Origin: an uncultured Roseicyclus sp.
GTDB lineage: Bacteria; Pseudomonadota; Alphaproteobacteria; Rhodobacterales; Rhodobacteraceae
Reading direction: 5' to 3'
Assembly: GCA_947491935.1 (NCBI GenBank)
Contig: CANLLF010000001.1
Span: 496,001 to 560,000, forward strand
Length of the DNA stretch: 64,000 nt
Each line of letters begins with the position of its first letter. The first letter of the stretch is position 1. The notes beneath the pieces are model-generated. The model worked only from the letters and a program-made list of their open reading frames with translations. It ran no database searches and was not told the origin of the DNA. A program made the position numbers and the translations under genes. Below are positions 8,283 to 17,303 of the stretch, piece by piece.

Positions 8283-10313
8283 ATGGCTGATCCCTCCATC
8301 CTCGATACGCTTCGGAACGATCCGACTGGCAATACGCTGGGGCCGGAGGAGCGTTTGGCCGCCCTGAAGATGATGCTGCGTATCCGCCGGTTCGAGACCC
8401 GCGCGAAGGAGCTGTTCCTGCAAGGCATCATCAAGGGCACCGCCCATTCCAGCGTTGGGCAGGAGGCCATCGCGGCGGGGGCCTGCGCCGTGCTGGAGCC
8501 GCGGGACTTCGTCCTGACCCACCACAGAGGCCACGGCCACACCATCGCAAAAGGGGCCGATCTCGGTCGGATGTTTGCCGAATTGATGGGGCGCGAAGCG
8601 GGCTATTGCGCGGGCCTGGGCGGGTCCATGCATATCGCGGACTTCGATAACGGAATTCTTGGCGCGAACGGAATTGTCGGGGCGGGTATGGGCCTTGGCA
8701 CCGGTGCGGCGCTGGCCGAGCAGTTGAACGGCACCGGCGCCATCGGGATAACCTTCTTCGGCGATGGTGCGGCCAATGAGGGGATCTTTCACGAGGCGCT
8801 GAACCTCGCCGCGATCTGGAAGCTGCCGCTGATCTTCTTTTGCGAGAACAACCAATACGGCCTGACAACCGCGACGGAGGCCGTCACCGCCGGGCCAAGC
8901 ATCGCGGCGCGAGGCGATGGCTATGGCATCCCGAACGAGCGGGTCGATGGCAATGATCTGGCGGCAATCCACGCCGCCACAAGCCGTGCAGCCCTGCGCG
9001 CCCGCGCCGGCGATGGCCCGACCCTGATCGAGGCGCTGACCTATCGCTGGGACGACCATTCCATGCGCGCGAACCTCCCCACCTACCGCACAGACGCGGA
9101 GGAGGAAGCCTGGAAATCCCGCGATCCCATGGTCCGGCTTGGCGCGGATATGGCCCATCGGGCGGAGCTTGACGATGCTTCTTACACTGCGTTGCGCCAC
9201 GCTGCAGAGACCGAGGTGGAGGCCGCAATCGACTGGGCCAAGGCGCAATCCGAACCGACCATGGAGGCCGCACAGGCTTTGGTCCATCCGCCCCGCCCTG
9301 CCCTGCACACCGCACCGCCCGCGCCCGGCGACCGCGCCATCACCTATGCCGAGGCCATTACCGAGGCCTTCGCGCAGGAAATGGCGCGGGACGAGGATGT
9401 CATCTTCCTGGGCGAGGATATCGGCAAGACCGGCGGCATCTTTGGCCTGACGCGCGGCCTGTTGGAGCAATTCGGACCCGCGCGTGTCCGCGACACACCC
9501 ATCTCTGAAGGTGCGATTGCCACCTGCGGCGTCGGCGCGGCGATGCGTGGCAAGCGCGTGGTGGTGGAGGCTCAGTTGTGGGACTTCGTGACCCTGATGA
9601 TGGACGCCATTGTCAATCAGGCAGCCAAGGCGCGCTTCATGTTGGGCGGCAAGGCGAAAGTTCCCATCGTTTTCCGCGGTCCCCAGGGCGCGGGCATCCG
9701 GCTGGCCGCACAGCATTGCCAATCACTGGAGATGCTTTTCGCCAATGTCCCGGGGCTGGAGATCTATGCCCCCGCCTCCGCCTATGACGCAAAGGGTCTG
9801 ATGGCCGCCGCCATCCGCCATGACGGGCCGGTCGTGTTTCTTGAACACAAGCTTCTATACCTCGGACAACCGCAACCTGTTCCTGACGAGACCTACGCGA
9901 TCGAACCGGGCCGCGCGCGCATTGTGCGGCAGGGGACGGATTGTACAATCGTCGCCACCCTCGCCATGGTGGATCGCGCCGTTCAGGCCGCCGAGAAATT
10001 GGCTGGTGAAGGGATCAGCGTGGAAGTCATCGACCCGCGCACGATCAAGCCGCTTGATATCGACACGATTGCCGACAGCGTCCGCAAGACCAACCGTGCC
10101 GTTGTCGTGCACGAGGCGCCGCTCTTCGGCGGGTTCGGCGGAGAAATTGCCTCGGCCATCACCGAGTCCGCGTTCGATTGGCTCGATGCGCCCGTCGCCC
10201 GGATCGGCGCGCCCGAGATGCCGGTGCCCTACAACGACCGGCTGGAACGCCGATACATGCCCGATGCGCACCGCATCGCCGAGGCCGTGAAATCCGTCTG
10301 CTACAGGAGGTAA
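8283..10313 (+). CDS. Fused 2-oxoacid dehydrogenase E1 (alpha and beta subunits in one chain)
   Basis: Residues 1 to about 330 are a pyruvate/branched-chain 2-oxoacid dehydrogenase E1-alpha domain, with the thiamine diphosphate motif GDG at 160-162 and Asn190 closing it. From about residue 345 the chain becomes an E1-beta domain ('ITYAEAITEAFAQEM', 'FLGEDIGKTGG') and ends with a transketolase C-terminal domain. In most bacteria these are separate subunits. No E2 acyltransferase or E3 dehydrogenase is encoded nearby, so the protein either borrows those from elsewhere or carries out another ThDP reaction, such as an acetoin-dehydrogenase-like step. It sits in the BKACE/TRAP operon. Substrate unknown. 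Confidence 0.85.
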   Translation: MADPSILDTLRNDPTGNTLGPEERLAALKMMLRIRRFETRAKELFLQGIIKGTAHSSVGQEAIAAGACAVLEPRDFVLTHHRGHGHTIAKGADLGRMFAELMGREAGYCAGLGGSMHIADFDNGILGANGIVGAGMGLGTGAALAEQLNGTGAIGITFFGDGAANEGIFHEALNLAAIWKLPLIFFCENNQYGLTTATEAVTAGPSIAARGDGYGIPNERVDGNDLAAIHAATSRAALRARAGDGPTLIEALTYRWDDHSMRANLPTYRTDAEEEAWKSRDPMVRLGADMAHRAELDDASYTALRHAAETEVEAAIDWAKAQSEPTMEAAQALVHPPRPALHTAPPAPGDRAITYAEAITEAFAQEMARDEDVIFLGEDIGKTGGIFGLTRGLLEQFGPARVRDTPISEGAIATCGVGAAMRGKRVVVEAQLWDFVTLMMDAIVNQAAKARFMLGGKAKVPIVFRGPQGAGIRLAAQHCQSLEMLFANVPGLEIYAPASAYDAKGLMAAAIRHDGPVVFLEHKLLYLGQPQPVPDETYAIEPGRARIVRQGTDCTIVATLAMVDRAVQAAEKLAGEGISVEVIDPRTIKPLDIDTIADSVRKTNRAVVVHEAPLFGGFGGEIASAITESAFDWLDAPVARIGAPEMPVPYNDRLERRYMPDAHRIAEAVKSVCYRR

Positions 10314-10318
10314 ACCCA

Positions 10319-10723
10319 ATGCCCACCCGCAAGGTCATCATCCCCGAGGGGATGGAGAACATCTACGACACCTACCACTACGCCCCCGGCATTCTGGTGG
10401 GCGACACGCTTTATTGCTCCGGCCAGGTGGGCCGGGACGAAAATCTCAACGTGGTCGAAGGGCCGGAGGCGCAGTTCACCCAGGCCTTCGAGAATGCGGG
10501 CAAGGTTCTGGCCGCTGCGGGGGCCGGCTTTGATGATGTGGTCGAGCTCGAAAGCTGGTTCGCGGGCTCCATGGACGAGCTGAAGACCTTCATGGCCGTC
10601 AAGGACCGGTACTTCACCAACCGATACCCGACTTGGACCGGCTTTTCGGTCAAGGGCTTCTCGATGCCGGGCATACTGGTCGAGATCAAATGCAAGGCCA
10701 TCCTCGGCCTGTCAGACGCATGA
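10319..10723 (+). CDS. RidA family protein (imine/enamine deaminase-like)
   Basis: The ATG at 10319 follows a strong AGGAGG site and gives 134 residues, the normal RidA length; the longer track ORF starts inside the E1 gene. Family features include 'LYCSGQVGRDENLNVVEG' and a late 'VEIKCKAIL'. RidA proteins hydrolyse reactive enamine/imine intermediates. Operon-encoded relatives often serve a specific pathway step, so one intermediate here may contain nitrogen. The canonical Arg of the RidA active site (usually in a late R-x-x-V context) is not evident, so this may be a non-canonical subgroup. Confidence 0.82.
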   Translation: MPTRKVIIPEGMENIYDTYHYAPGILVGDTLYCSGQVGRDENLNVVEGPEAQFTQAFENAGKVLAAAGAGFDDVVELESWFAGSMDELKTFMAVKDRYFTNRYPTWTGFSVKGFSMPGILVEIKCKAILGLSDA

Positions 10724-11502
10724 CTCGCGACCTCAGAATACTTCTCGCATCAGACGGGGTGACGCTTGGCACATGGTCGCAAATCGCGGCACCCGAAATG
10801 GTGGACCTGATCGGACTGAACGGGTTTGGCTTCACCATCATCGACTGCGAACACGGCGTCTTTGGGATGGAGACTGCCGAGAACCTCGCCCGTGCCGCTG
10901 ACGCCAATGACATCGCTTGCGCCGTACGGGTGCCGCGCAATGATCCCGTGCTCATCATGAAGGCGCTGGATGCGGGCATCCGCCATGTCGTCGTCCCGAA
11001 CCTCTCCACGGGGGCTGAGGCTGCACAGGCGGTCGCGGCAACACGCTTCGGCCCACACGGTCTGCGCGGTGCCTGCCCCTGCTGCCGGTCCGGCGGGCAT
11101 TTCATCCGCAACTGGCCCGACTACGTCACCGAGGAAGAGGCGCGCGTGGGCATCATCGGCCTTGTCGAGACGGCGGAAGGGCATCGCAACATCGCGGAGA
11201 TCTGCGCGACAGACGGCCTGCGCGCATTGATGTTAGGAGCCTTCGATCTGTCGGTCTCCATGGGTTTGAAAGGCGATTGGCGACATCCGCAGGTTCAATC
11301 CGCGCTTGAAGACATGGTCGATTGCGCCAACGCGGCGGGCATTCCTGTGATGATGCCCGTATTTTCTCCAGACCCAGTGGAATGTCGTGCCCTAATGGCG
11401 GGATGGCAGGCGAAAGGTGTCCGGACCTTCGTCATAGGGTCCGACAAGATTTTGATTGCGAATGCTTTTTCGCAATGGACGAACCTCATCGTAACGCCGT
11501 GA
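10720..11502 (+). CDS. HpcH/HpaI-type class II aldolase
   Basis: The start at 10720 overlaps the RidA stop (ATGA) and gives 260 residues, typical of 4-hydroxy-2-oxo-acid aldolases. Visible signatures are 'IIDCEHG', 'VRVPRNDP' with the catalytic arginine, 'GLVETAEG' with the metal-binding Glu, and 'GAFDLSVSMG' with the metal-binding Asp. These enzymes split 4-hydroxy-2-oxo acids into pyruvate plus an aldehyde. It is the last gene of the BKACE/TRAP operon and may release pyruvate at the end of the pathway. No terminator is obvious after it. Confidence 0.87.
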   Translation: MTRDLRILLASDGVTLGTWSQIAAPEMVDLIGLNGFGFTIIDCEHGVFGMETAENLARAADANDIACAVRVPRNDPVLIMKALDAGIRHVVVPNLSTGAEAAQAVAATRFGPHGLRGACPCCRSGGHFIRNWPDYVTEEEARVGIIGLVETAEGHRNIAEICATDGLRALMLGAFDLSVSMGLKGDWRHPQVQSALEDMVDCANAAGIPVMMPVFSPDPVECRALMAGWQAKGVRTFVIGSDKILIANAFSQWTNLIVTP

Positions 11503-11832
11503 CGGAACGTTCTTGGCTCTTGGTATACATCTCAGCCCCAAACACCATGCAAAGTGGGTACCATAGCCTCCAAACCGGCCTTTCCGAACCATCTGTGCTA
11601 TTGATCACCTGCCGGTCGGGGAGCGCAGTTTACCCAGACGAAACGATCAGCATTTCTAGGTCAATGCCGGGATGACGATAATCTTTCCGGCGGAGTGGCC
11701 GGTTGGTTTGACTCGCTGGTGCGGACGTCTGATAGCGAAACGTCCAGTAGCATAACCGGCTTGAGAAAAGGCGTTGCTGCAGCGAAGGCCGGCTTCCCGC
11801 CCCTACCTGACCCCCGCCGCCATCATTGTTCC
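11503..11832. other. Intergenic stretch without a recognisable gene
   Basis: About 330 bases lie between the end of the catabolic operon and the 3' end of the relaxase remnant. The ORFs here are short and look like noise. It should contain the left junction of the decayed mobile element, but I found no copy of the tRNA-Ser 3' end to mark it. Confidence 0.5.
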
Positions 11833-13930
11833 CTACCGCCCCAGCCCCCTCTGCCTCCCGAGCGTCCAGTCAATGCCGCCTCCGGGCATCCCGACACCAG
11901 AGACCTGTCGCCCGATGCGCCGCTCCAGCACATCGTTCCATGGCACGAGGCTGAAGCCCAAGCCATCATCGATCATGGCGAAGCGCCCGCTGGCCAGTTG
12001 CCTGCTGCCAGTTAGTTGACCATCGAACTGACGGCCGGGCTCTACGGGTTGCCAGCGAAGACCCTGCCTCTTCGCCATCGCGCGCCCGACGCGTTCCACT
12101 TCATACCTCTCCAGACGCCGGATCAGATCCTTCGGCGTGCGGATACGACCATTGCCAAGATCGATGGCATCACCACGCTCCACCAGCACCCGCTTACGGC
12201 GGTCCGTCGCCTGGCCTGCCTCCGCGCCGAAGCCCGCCCTCCGTAGCGAGCCTTGCTGCTGCGCCGCCAGTTCCAGGTCGCACCAGGTTGCCCATCATGG
12301 GTCACCTGCCGCTCCAGACTGATGGGTAAAAGGACGGTCATGCGCGGGCCGGAACCGTGGCGATTGCGGTCGTAGGCCAGCCCCTGTTTGGGCAGGTCTT
12401 GCGGCACCGACCAGTGGTCCTCGTCCCATCGCTCGACGATTCCCGCGCAGCGCAGAGCTTCGAGCCGCCTTCCATGGGATGCCACATAGCGCTCCGGATG
12501 AGAGCTGATCTCCTGCTTCCGTGCGATCTCGATATGCCGCGACGGGCTGTAGGTTCCGTCGCTTGCCCTCGTCGCCAGGATGTTGTGGTCTGCCACGCGG
12601 GGCTCCGTTGGCGGCGGTGTTGCCGACACGCTCATGCCGCGCCCGATGCCGTCGCAATGGTCGGCATGCAGCTCGATCTGGTGCACCTGACCTTCGGTTC
12701 CGTCGATCACCATCTGCAGCCGATTGCCAGACTCATCGATGGCGAGTTCCTTGGCGAGCACGCGACCAACGGCCCTTTGCCGCAGATTTTCCCTATGTAG
12801 GGAGAGCGGCAGCTCCCCGCGCTGCACCGCAAGGTCGTTCGCCTCCAGCGCGCGATACATCGATTTGAGGATATCGCTCCGTTCGCCCATCGCCCGTCGC
12901 CCGTCGCCCGCAAAGCGGGTTCCGCGTTCTCGCGCAGGTGCCAGACGCCCGGAGCGATCTTCAGCGCCAATCCGAGTTTTTCGAGATATTGCGCCCTGCT
13001 GATCAGCAATGCACGGTTGCGCTTCATCGCCTCCAGCATGTCCTTGTCCGGTCCGAGATCGGCGAACGCGCTGTTGGTCCGCTGCTCGGCCATCAGCATT
13101 CTTTCGAGCCGGGTGAAGCGCTCCGCGTGCATCTCGCGGCGCAACTGATCGGTGACTTGAAGGTCGGTTTGGCGGCCCATTTCCAGCGTCAGGATTTCGC
13201 TCGCCCGCTCGCGTACACCATGCGCGATGTAATCTCCGGCGATGTTCAGGATCTTGCCATCATCGGTGATGCCTCGGACAAGGATGTGGGTGTGCGGATG
13301 CCCGGTATTGTAGTGATCGAAGGCGATCCAATCGAGTTTCGTCTGCAGGTCGGCCTCCATCTGCGCCATCAGATCGCGGGTCGTCTGACGCATATCGGCA
13401 AGCTGGACACCTTCCTCCGCCGAGACGATGAACCGGAACTGGTGGCGGTCCTCGCGGCCCCGGTCAAGGAACGCACCGCCTTCAGCGACGTCATCGTCTC
13501 TCGCGTAAACCTGACCCTTCTCGCCGTCCAGCGTGACGCCGTCCTGCTGCAGATACCGAAGATGCGCATCGACGGCCTTGGCGCTGACAGACTACCGCAC
13601 CCGAGCTGCGCCCCGCTGCGGGTTCAGCTTCACGATCCGCGCCTTCACGGTCACCCGACGGGCGCAGGTTCGGGTTCCATCGGCGCACCGGCTCCATTGG
13701 TTCCGGCCCTTCAACCCCGCCGCGACCTTCGCGCCGCGCCCGCGCGCTTTGTGCCGTCCGGTCGCTTTCCCTTTGCCGGCCGACTTGTGCGGATCACCGC
13801 CCGCCCGGCGGATCGCCCGATGCACATCGGCCAGGAAACCCCGCGCCGGGCGTGCCACGCGCTCGGCCCTCTGGGTGCGATCCCGGACCTTGCCCAGGCG
13901 AATGCGGATGTCGGTGTCATTGCGGGTCAT
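11833..13930 (-). pseudogene. Decayed relaxase/mobilization nuclease (RlxS/DUF3363 type)
   Basis: Read 13930 to 11833, the pieces rebuild a full conjugative relaxase. It has a basic N terminus, then the motif-III histidines in 'FDHYNTGHPHTHILVRG', then a DUF3363 C terminus ending '..GGIDWTLGRQRGLGR'. Three lesions break it. An in-frame TAG at 13592-13594 stands where relatives usually read RYSVS. A frameshift lies at three tandem TCGCCCG copies (12890-12910); with one copy the text reads smoothly as 'EPALRAMGERSDILKSM'. A third lesion, near 12270, leads from 'GATW' into 'LELAAQQQG'. It would have nicked oriT of an integrative element and is now dead. Confidence 0.8.
12890..12910. repeat. Three tandem copies of a 7-bp unit (TCGCCCG)
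   Basis: TCGCCCG is repeated exactly three times inside the relaxase remnant. The reading frames on the two sides differ by an amount that fits two extra 7-base units (+14). Reading with a single copy restores family-like protein sequence, so this is a likely slippage expansion that disrupted the gene. Confidence 0.75.
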
Positions 13931-14466
13931 GAGACAACCATTGGGGGCTGTTCTGAGCCGATCAAGCTGAGTTTTACGGTCGCCGCGACCTGCTGTGCAA
14001 CGAGAAGCAGTGGCGTGGAGTTACGCAAACGCACGGCGCGTTGGCGCGGTTCAAGCCACTGAAATCAAAACAAAACGCCAACGTGTTGGCATCATGGAAT
14101 CGAGTTTCGTGCCAAGTCGGCACTCAAAAAAATCAATGTGCAGACAACAGCTTAGGGCCGCAGGCCCGGCCAGCGAGGAACTCGCTTTATCTTGCCATCC
14201 CCTTTCTGCCCCCCCGACGACTCTCGCATCCCGCCCATCGAGGCAAATCCATTATGACGCCAATGCGTCAACCCAGCCAGCCGGACCGGTATGATTCGGG
14301 AGACACTTCCATCCCTTCGCGTTGCGACTGTGGGCGGTCGAATCTGCTGCGCGACGTCGGGACACCGGAAACGACTCCGTCCGATTTGCACACAGCGGCA
14401 CGTCGCCTTGCGAAGGTCGGTTTGATGCTCTGCACAAGTCAAACGCGCTGCCCCAAGCTATCTCGC
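13931..14466. other. Non-coding stretch upstream of the relaxase remnant
   Basis: About 540 bases with no convincing gene. It includes a 14-base palindrome, GCCAACGTGTTGGC, at 14077-14090. In related elements this zone would hold small mobilization genes and oriT. Only the palindrome stands out here. Confidence 0.4.
14077..14090. repeat. 14-bp palindrome GCCAACGTGTTGGC, possible oriT or operator relic
   Basis: Two 6-base arms (GCCAAC/GTTGGC) flank GT, about 150 bases upstream of the relaxase start. Inverted repeats close to a relaxase gene can mark oriT or a repressor site. Function is inferred from position only. Confidence 0.3.
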
Positions 14467-14766
14467 ATGAACCCGTCGTCTCGCCATTCGAAGAAGCAGA
14501 CCCGTCCGTCCGGGACACTCGATGCCGAGCGGATCGAGGCGGCGTTGCTGAAGGTGGCCGCGCTGGTCGCAGATGACCCGGCCTTCTCGCCGGTCTTCGA
14601 GCGCTTGGAAGCGGAACTGGCCGCGGCCATGAAGAAGGAGAAACGGCTGTCGGAGGCGCAGCGACGGGCGCGGGCGCTGCTGGCTCAGAATGCGAGACGG
14701 GCGACGAGTTCTGCGACGTGTTCCAGCGACGCGCCCTTGCCGTACCGTTCCCGGTCGAGCCGATGA
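14467..14766 (+). CDS. Small hypothetical protein of the decayed element
   Basis: From the ATG at 14467 the product is 99 residues. The middle part ('IEAALLKVAALVADDPAFSP' and 'AAMKKEKRLSEAQRRARALL') is charged and helical and reads like real protein. The last 25 or so residues are low-complexity and lie over the 3' end of the integrase on the other strand, so the native C terminus may be lost. I do not recognise a family. It belongs by position to the integrase/relaxase element. Confidence 0.4.
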   Translation: MNPSSRHSKKQTRPSGTLDAERIEAALLKVAALVADDPAFSPVFERLEAELAAAMKKEKRLSEAQRRARALLAQNARRATSSATCSSDAPLPYRSRSSR

Positions 14767-15952
14767 CCGAAGAGGTCGCGGCGGATGCGGTCGTCGATCC
14801 CGGCGGCAAGCATGCGGTCTTCAAAGGCATGTCGCAGGGAGTACATTGAGTGGCGCGGCGTCTCGAGCAGGCCGTTTGCGCGGAGGAACTTGTTGACGAC
14901 CGCGCTCAGGGTCGCGCGGTTCCGGTAGCGGGGGAAGCCTTCGGGGAACTGCTTGAACGCCTCGAGCGAGACGCCGGTCAGCGGGATCACACGGCGGGCG
15001 AAGTGCGACTTCAACTGTCGTCCGTCAGGTTCGATGGAAATATGCGGCACGTCGCAGTCGAGCCGGATCGTATCCGCCGTCAGCGCCGCGCCCTCAGATG
15101 GGCGATAACCTGTGTTGATCATCCCGAGCAAAATGCCCCGCGCCTGGCCGTTCAACCCGTCCAGCGCGCCCAGCGGGAGCAGCCGCGTCCCGATCCACTC
15201 CTCGCTGAATGGCGGGCGCGTCAGCTTCTCGCCCTCCTTGAAGGACAACTCACCGAGTAGCAACGCAAGCCCCAGCCGCTTCATCGTGTTCACGGTCTTG
15301 AGCACGTCACCCAGATGGATCAAGTCCTTGTTCACCGCGTTCGCCGTGACCTCGCCCGCCTCGATCCGGTCGAGCCAGTGCTGACGGAAGTCCAGCATAT
15401 CGTCGCGGGTGATGTTGGCGATCTCCTTGTCGCCAACGACCGCGACGAAGGTCGTCACCGCCTTCTTGCGCGGCGCTTCCCAGCGGCGCAGCTGGTCCTC
15501 GCTCTTGCCGAAGGTCTTCTCACGGGCCAGCGTCCAGTAGAGCTCCAGCGCCTTGGTGACCGTGATGCGGGGTTCGGGGGCCGTACCGAGAAGGGCCGCG
15601 GCCTCGACGGGATCGGGCTGGTTCGCGAGGCCGGACCGGCCTCAACGCGTGCGACAACGTCCTCGACCGGCAGTTTGGCCACATTGCCTGCATCCAGATA
15701 CCGGAAGCCCCGCGCCTGGGCGAGGTCGCGGGCGGCTTCGTAACGGGACTCCGCATCCTCGCTGTTTCCGGCCAGACGGGCCTCCCAAACCTCAATCATC
15801 TGGCTCCACGCGCGACCTGCCTTGCTCCTCGCAAGCATTTCAGAGTCGGTGTGCGGGCTGATCCAGACCGTTTCGCGCGGCTCAACCTCGCGATACCGGC
15901 GCGGGACGCGGCAGTGGAGATGGTAGAGACGGCCTCGTTTCGCGATGCTCAT
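14685..15952 (-). pseudogene. Frameshifted tyrosine-type site-specific integrase
   Basis: The N-terminal piece (15952 down to about 15640) reads 'SIAKRGRLYHLHCRVPRRYR..', a typical start for alphaproteobacterial phage-like integrases. The rest (about 15630 to 14685) is in another frame and includes 'NTGYRPSEGAAL' (first catalytic Arg), 'HSMYSLRHAFEDRM' (His-x-x-Arg) and 'GHRLDRERYG' (terminal His and Tyr). All catalytic residues are therefore present but split by one frameshift. The shift lies at or beside a hairpin-forming palindrome at 15627-15643. The gene starts about 140 bases from the 3' end of tRNA-Ser, the usual arrangement for an element inserted in a tRNA. Confidence 0.8.
15627..15643. 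repeat. Perfect 8-bp inverted repeat at the integrase frameshift
   Basis: GAGGCCGG-A-CCGGCCTC forms an 8-bp stem with a single-base centre, exactly where the integrase reading frame changes. Such structures favour replication errors. The causal link is inferred. Confidence 0.55.
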
Positions 15953-16094
15953 GGCGGAGAAATCCCCACTTTGTGCAGCAAATTGTGGTGCAAAATGTGC
16001 AGCAAATAAAGCGAACCGAAAGTCGCCGTCAGTGCGAGAACGTCGAATTACGACCTACTATCATACTGTTACGAGGAGGCGATCTTGAGTAAAA

Positions 16095-16184
16095 TGGCGG
16101 AGGAGGTGGGATTCGAACCCACGGTACGCTTTCACGCACGCCGGTTTTCAAGACCGGTGCATTCGACCACTCTGCCACTCCTCC
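16095..16184 (-). tRNA. tRNA-Ser (anticodon TGA)
   Basis: On the minus strand the 90-base gene starts GGAGGAGTGGCAGAGTGG and ends in an encoded CCA. The 7-bp acceptor stem is GGAGGAG/CTCCTCC, the anticodon loop is CTTGAAA with TGA at the centre, a long variable arm is present as in class II serine tRNAs, and the T-loop reads GGTTCGAATCC. The integrase remnant lies just beyond its 3' end, so this tRNA is the likely attachment site of the decayed element. Confidence 0.95.
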
Positions 16185-16403
16185 GGGCTGGTCGGCCCGA
16201 CCGCGATACTGGCTGAAGTGTGATTCTGAAACCCATCGTCAACGGCTTCTTTCAACTGCCGTCTTTTCAGAAGCGAATCAGTGTTGTATCGTCGCGTCAA
16301 TACAGGTGCGCCCCGCAATCCGGGCGCGGTCCGGCAACGACCGGGAAACATCAAAACACCTGCGCATCCAAAGCGCGGGGAGAGAGCGCAGAGAAGAGCA
16401 GTG

Positions 16404-17297
16404 ATGACCCCAATTCAGCTGATGCCCCGAATCCGTCTCGGTCTTGTTTTTGTACCGATTTTCGCCATCGCCGCCTGTATGGAGGAGGGCGAATTCAACT
16501 TCGGATCGCGCAATGCCGATGCCGATGGCCCCGCCCCGATCGGCGCCACCCGTCTGGTTGAACGCGACGTCGAGGCGCCCGAAGTCTTCGAGGTCACGAC
16601 GGAGGGCCTCTGGGATGGTCGCCCGTCGCTCGGCGGTGTTTGGGTGGCTCACCCGGATGTCGGTGATCCGGAACGTGTGATCATCCGCAACGACGAAAAC
16701 GGCCGTTTCGTGATCGGCGCGCTGTTCCGGCGCGAGCGGGACAATCCCGGGCCCGACCTGCAGATCTCGTCCGATGCCGCCGCGGCGCTCGGCGCACTGG
16801 CGGGCGATCCGACCATGCTCAACGTCACAGCCCTTCGCCGCGAAGAAGTCGCCGAAACGGCCGAGGCCGCACCCGATGCAATGGCACCGGGCGAAGACAT
16901 CGCCGCCTCTGCCGCGGCGGGCGAGATCACCGCCACCCCGCTGGATGACACCGGCGACCGTATCGCGACCACAGCCGCAGCCGCCATCGCGGCCGCCGAC
17001 GTCGCGCCACAACCACAGGCTCAGCCGCAACCCGAAGTCGCCCGCACGCCCGCGGCCACGGATCTTGAGCGATCCTACATCCAGATTGGCATCTTCTCTG
17101 TGCAAGAAAACGCCACCAATACCGGGCAGGCCTTGCGCAACGTGGGACTTGAGCCGACAATCTATGATCAGTCGAGCAACGGACGCCAGTTCTGGCGCGT
17201 CGTGGTGGGCCCCGCCGATAGCGCGCAAACCCGCGATGCCATCCTTGAAAACGTCCGGGAGCTTGGCTTTGAAGATGCCTTTTTCGTAAGACGCTAG
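16404..17297 (+). CDS. SPOR-domain lipoprotein
   Basis: The ATG at 16404 gives a 297-residue protein with a lipoprotein signal ending 'FAIAAC', so it is probably lipid-anchored and exported. The middle is rich in Ala, Pro and Gln. The last 75 or so residues ('YIQIGIFSVQENATNTGQAL' to 'FEDAFFVRR') are a SPOR domain, a fold that binds denuded glycan strands of peptidoglycan, often at the division site. The next gene, six bases away, encodes a D,D-carboxypeptidase, so the two act together on the cell wall. It resembles the RlpA-associated SPOR proteins only in this domain. Confidence 0.85.
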   Translation: MTPIQLMPRIRLGLVFVPIFAIAACMEEGEFNFGSRNADADGPAPIGATRLVERDVEAPEVFEVTTEGLWDGRPSLGGVWVAHPDVGDPERVIIRNDENGRFVIGALFRRERDNPGPDLQISSDAAAALGALAGDPTMLNVTALRREEVAETAEAAPDAMAPGEDIAASAAAGEITATPLDDTGDRIATTAAAAIAAADVAPQPQAQPQPEVARTPAATDLERSYIQIGIFSVQENATNTGQALRNVGLEPTIYDQSSNGRQFWRVVVGPADSAQTRDAILENVRELGFEDAFFVRR

Positions 17298-17303
17298 GAC
17301 GCC

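Noticed and set aside
7410-9722. 770-residue ORF on the minus strand
   Set aside because: It lies antisense across dctM and the E1 fusion, which are both clear genes. High GC produces long shadow ORFs on the opposite strand.
11695-12015. ORF on the plus strand, 106 residues
   Set aside because: It covers the 3' end of the relaxase remnant antisense, is proline-rich and has no RBS.
12890-12910. Tandem repeat considered as a CRISPR or regulatory array
   Set aside because: Three contiguous 7-base units without spacers; better explained as slippage inside the relaxase gene.
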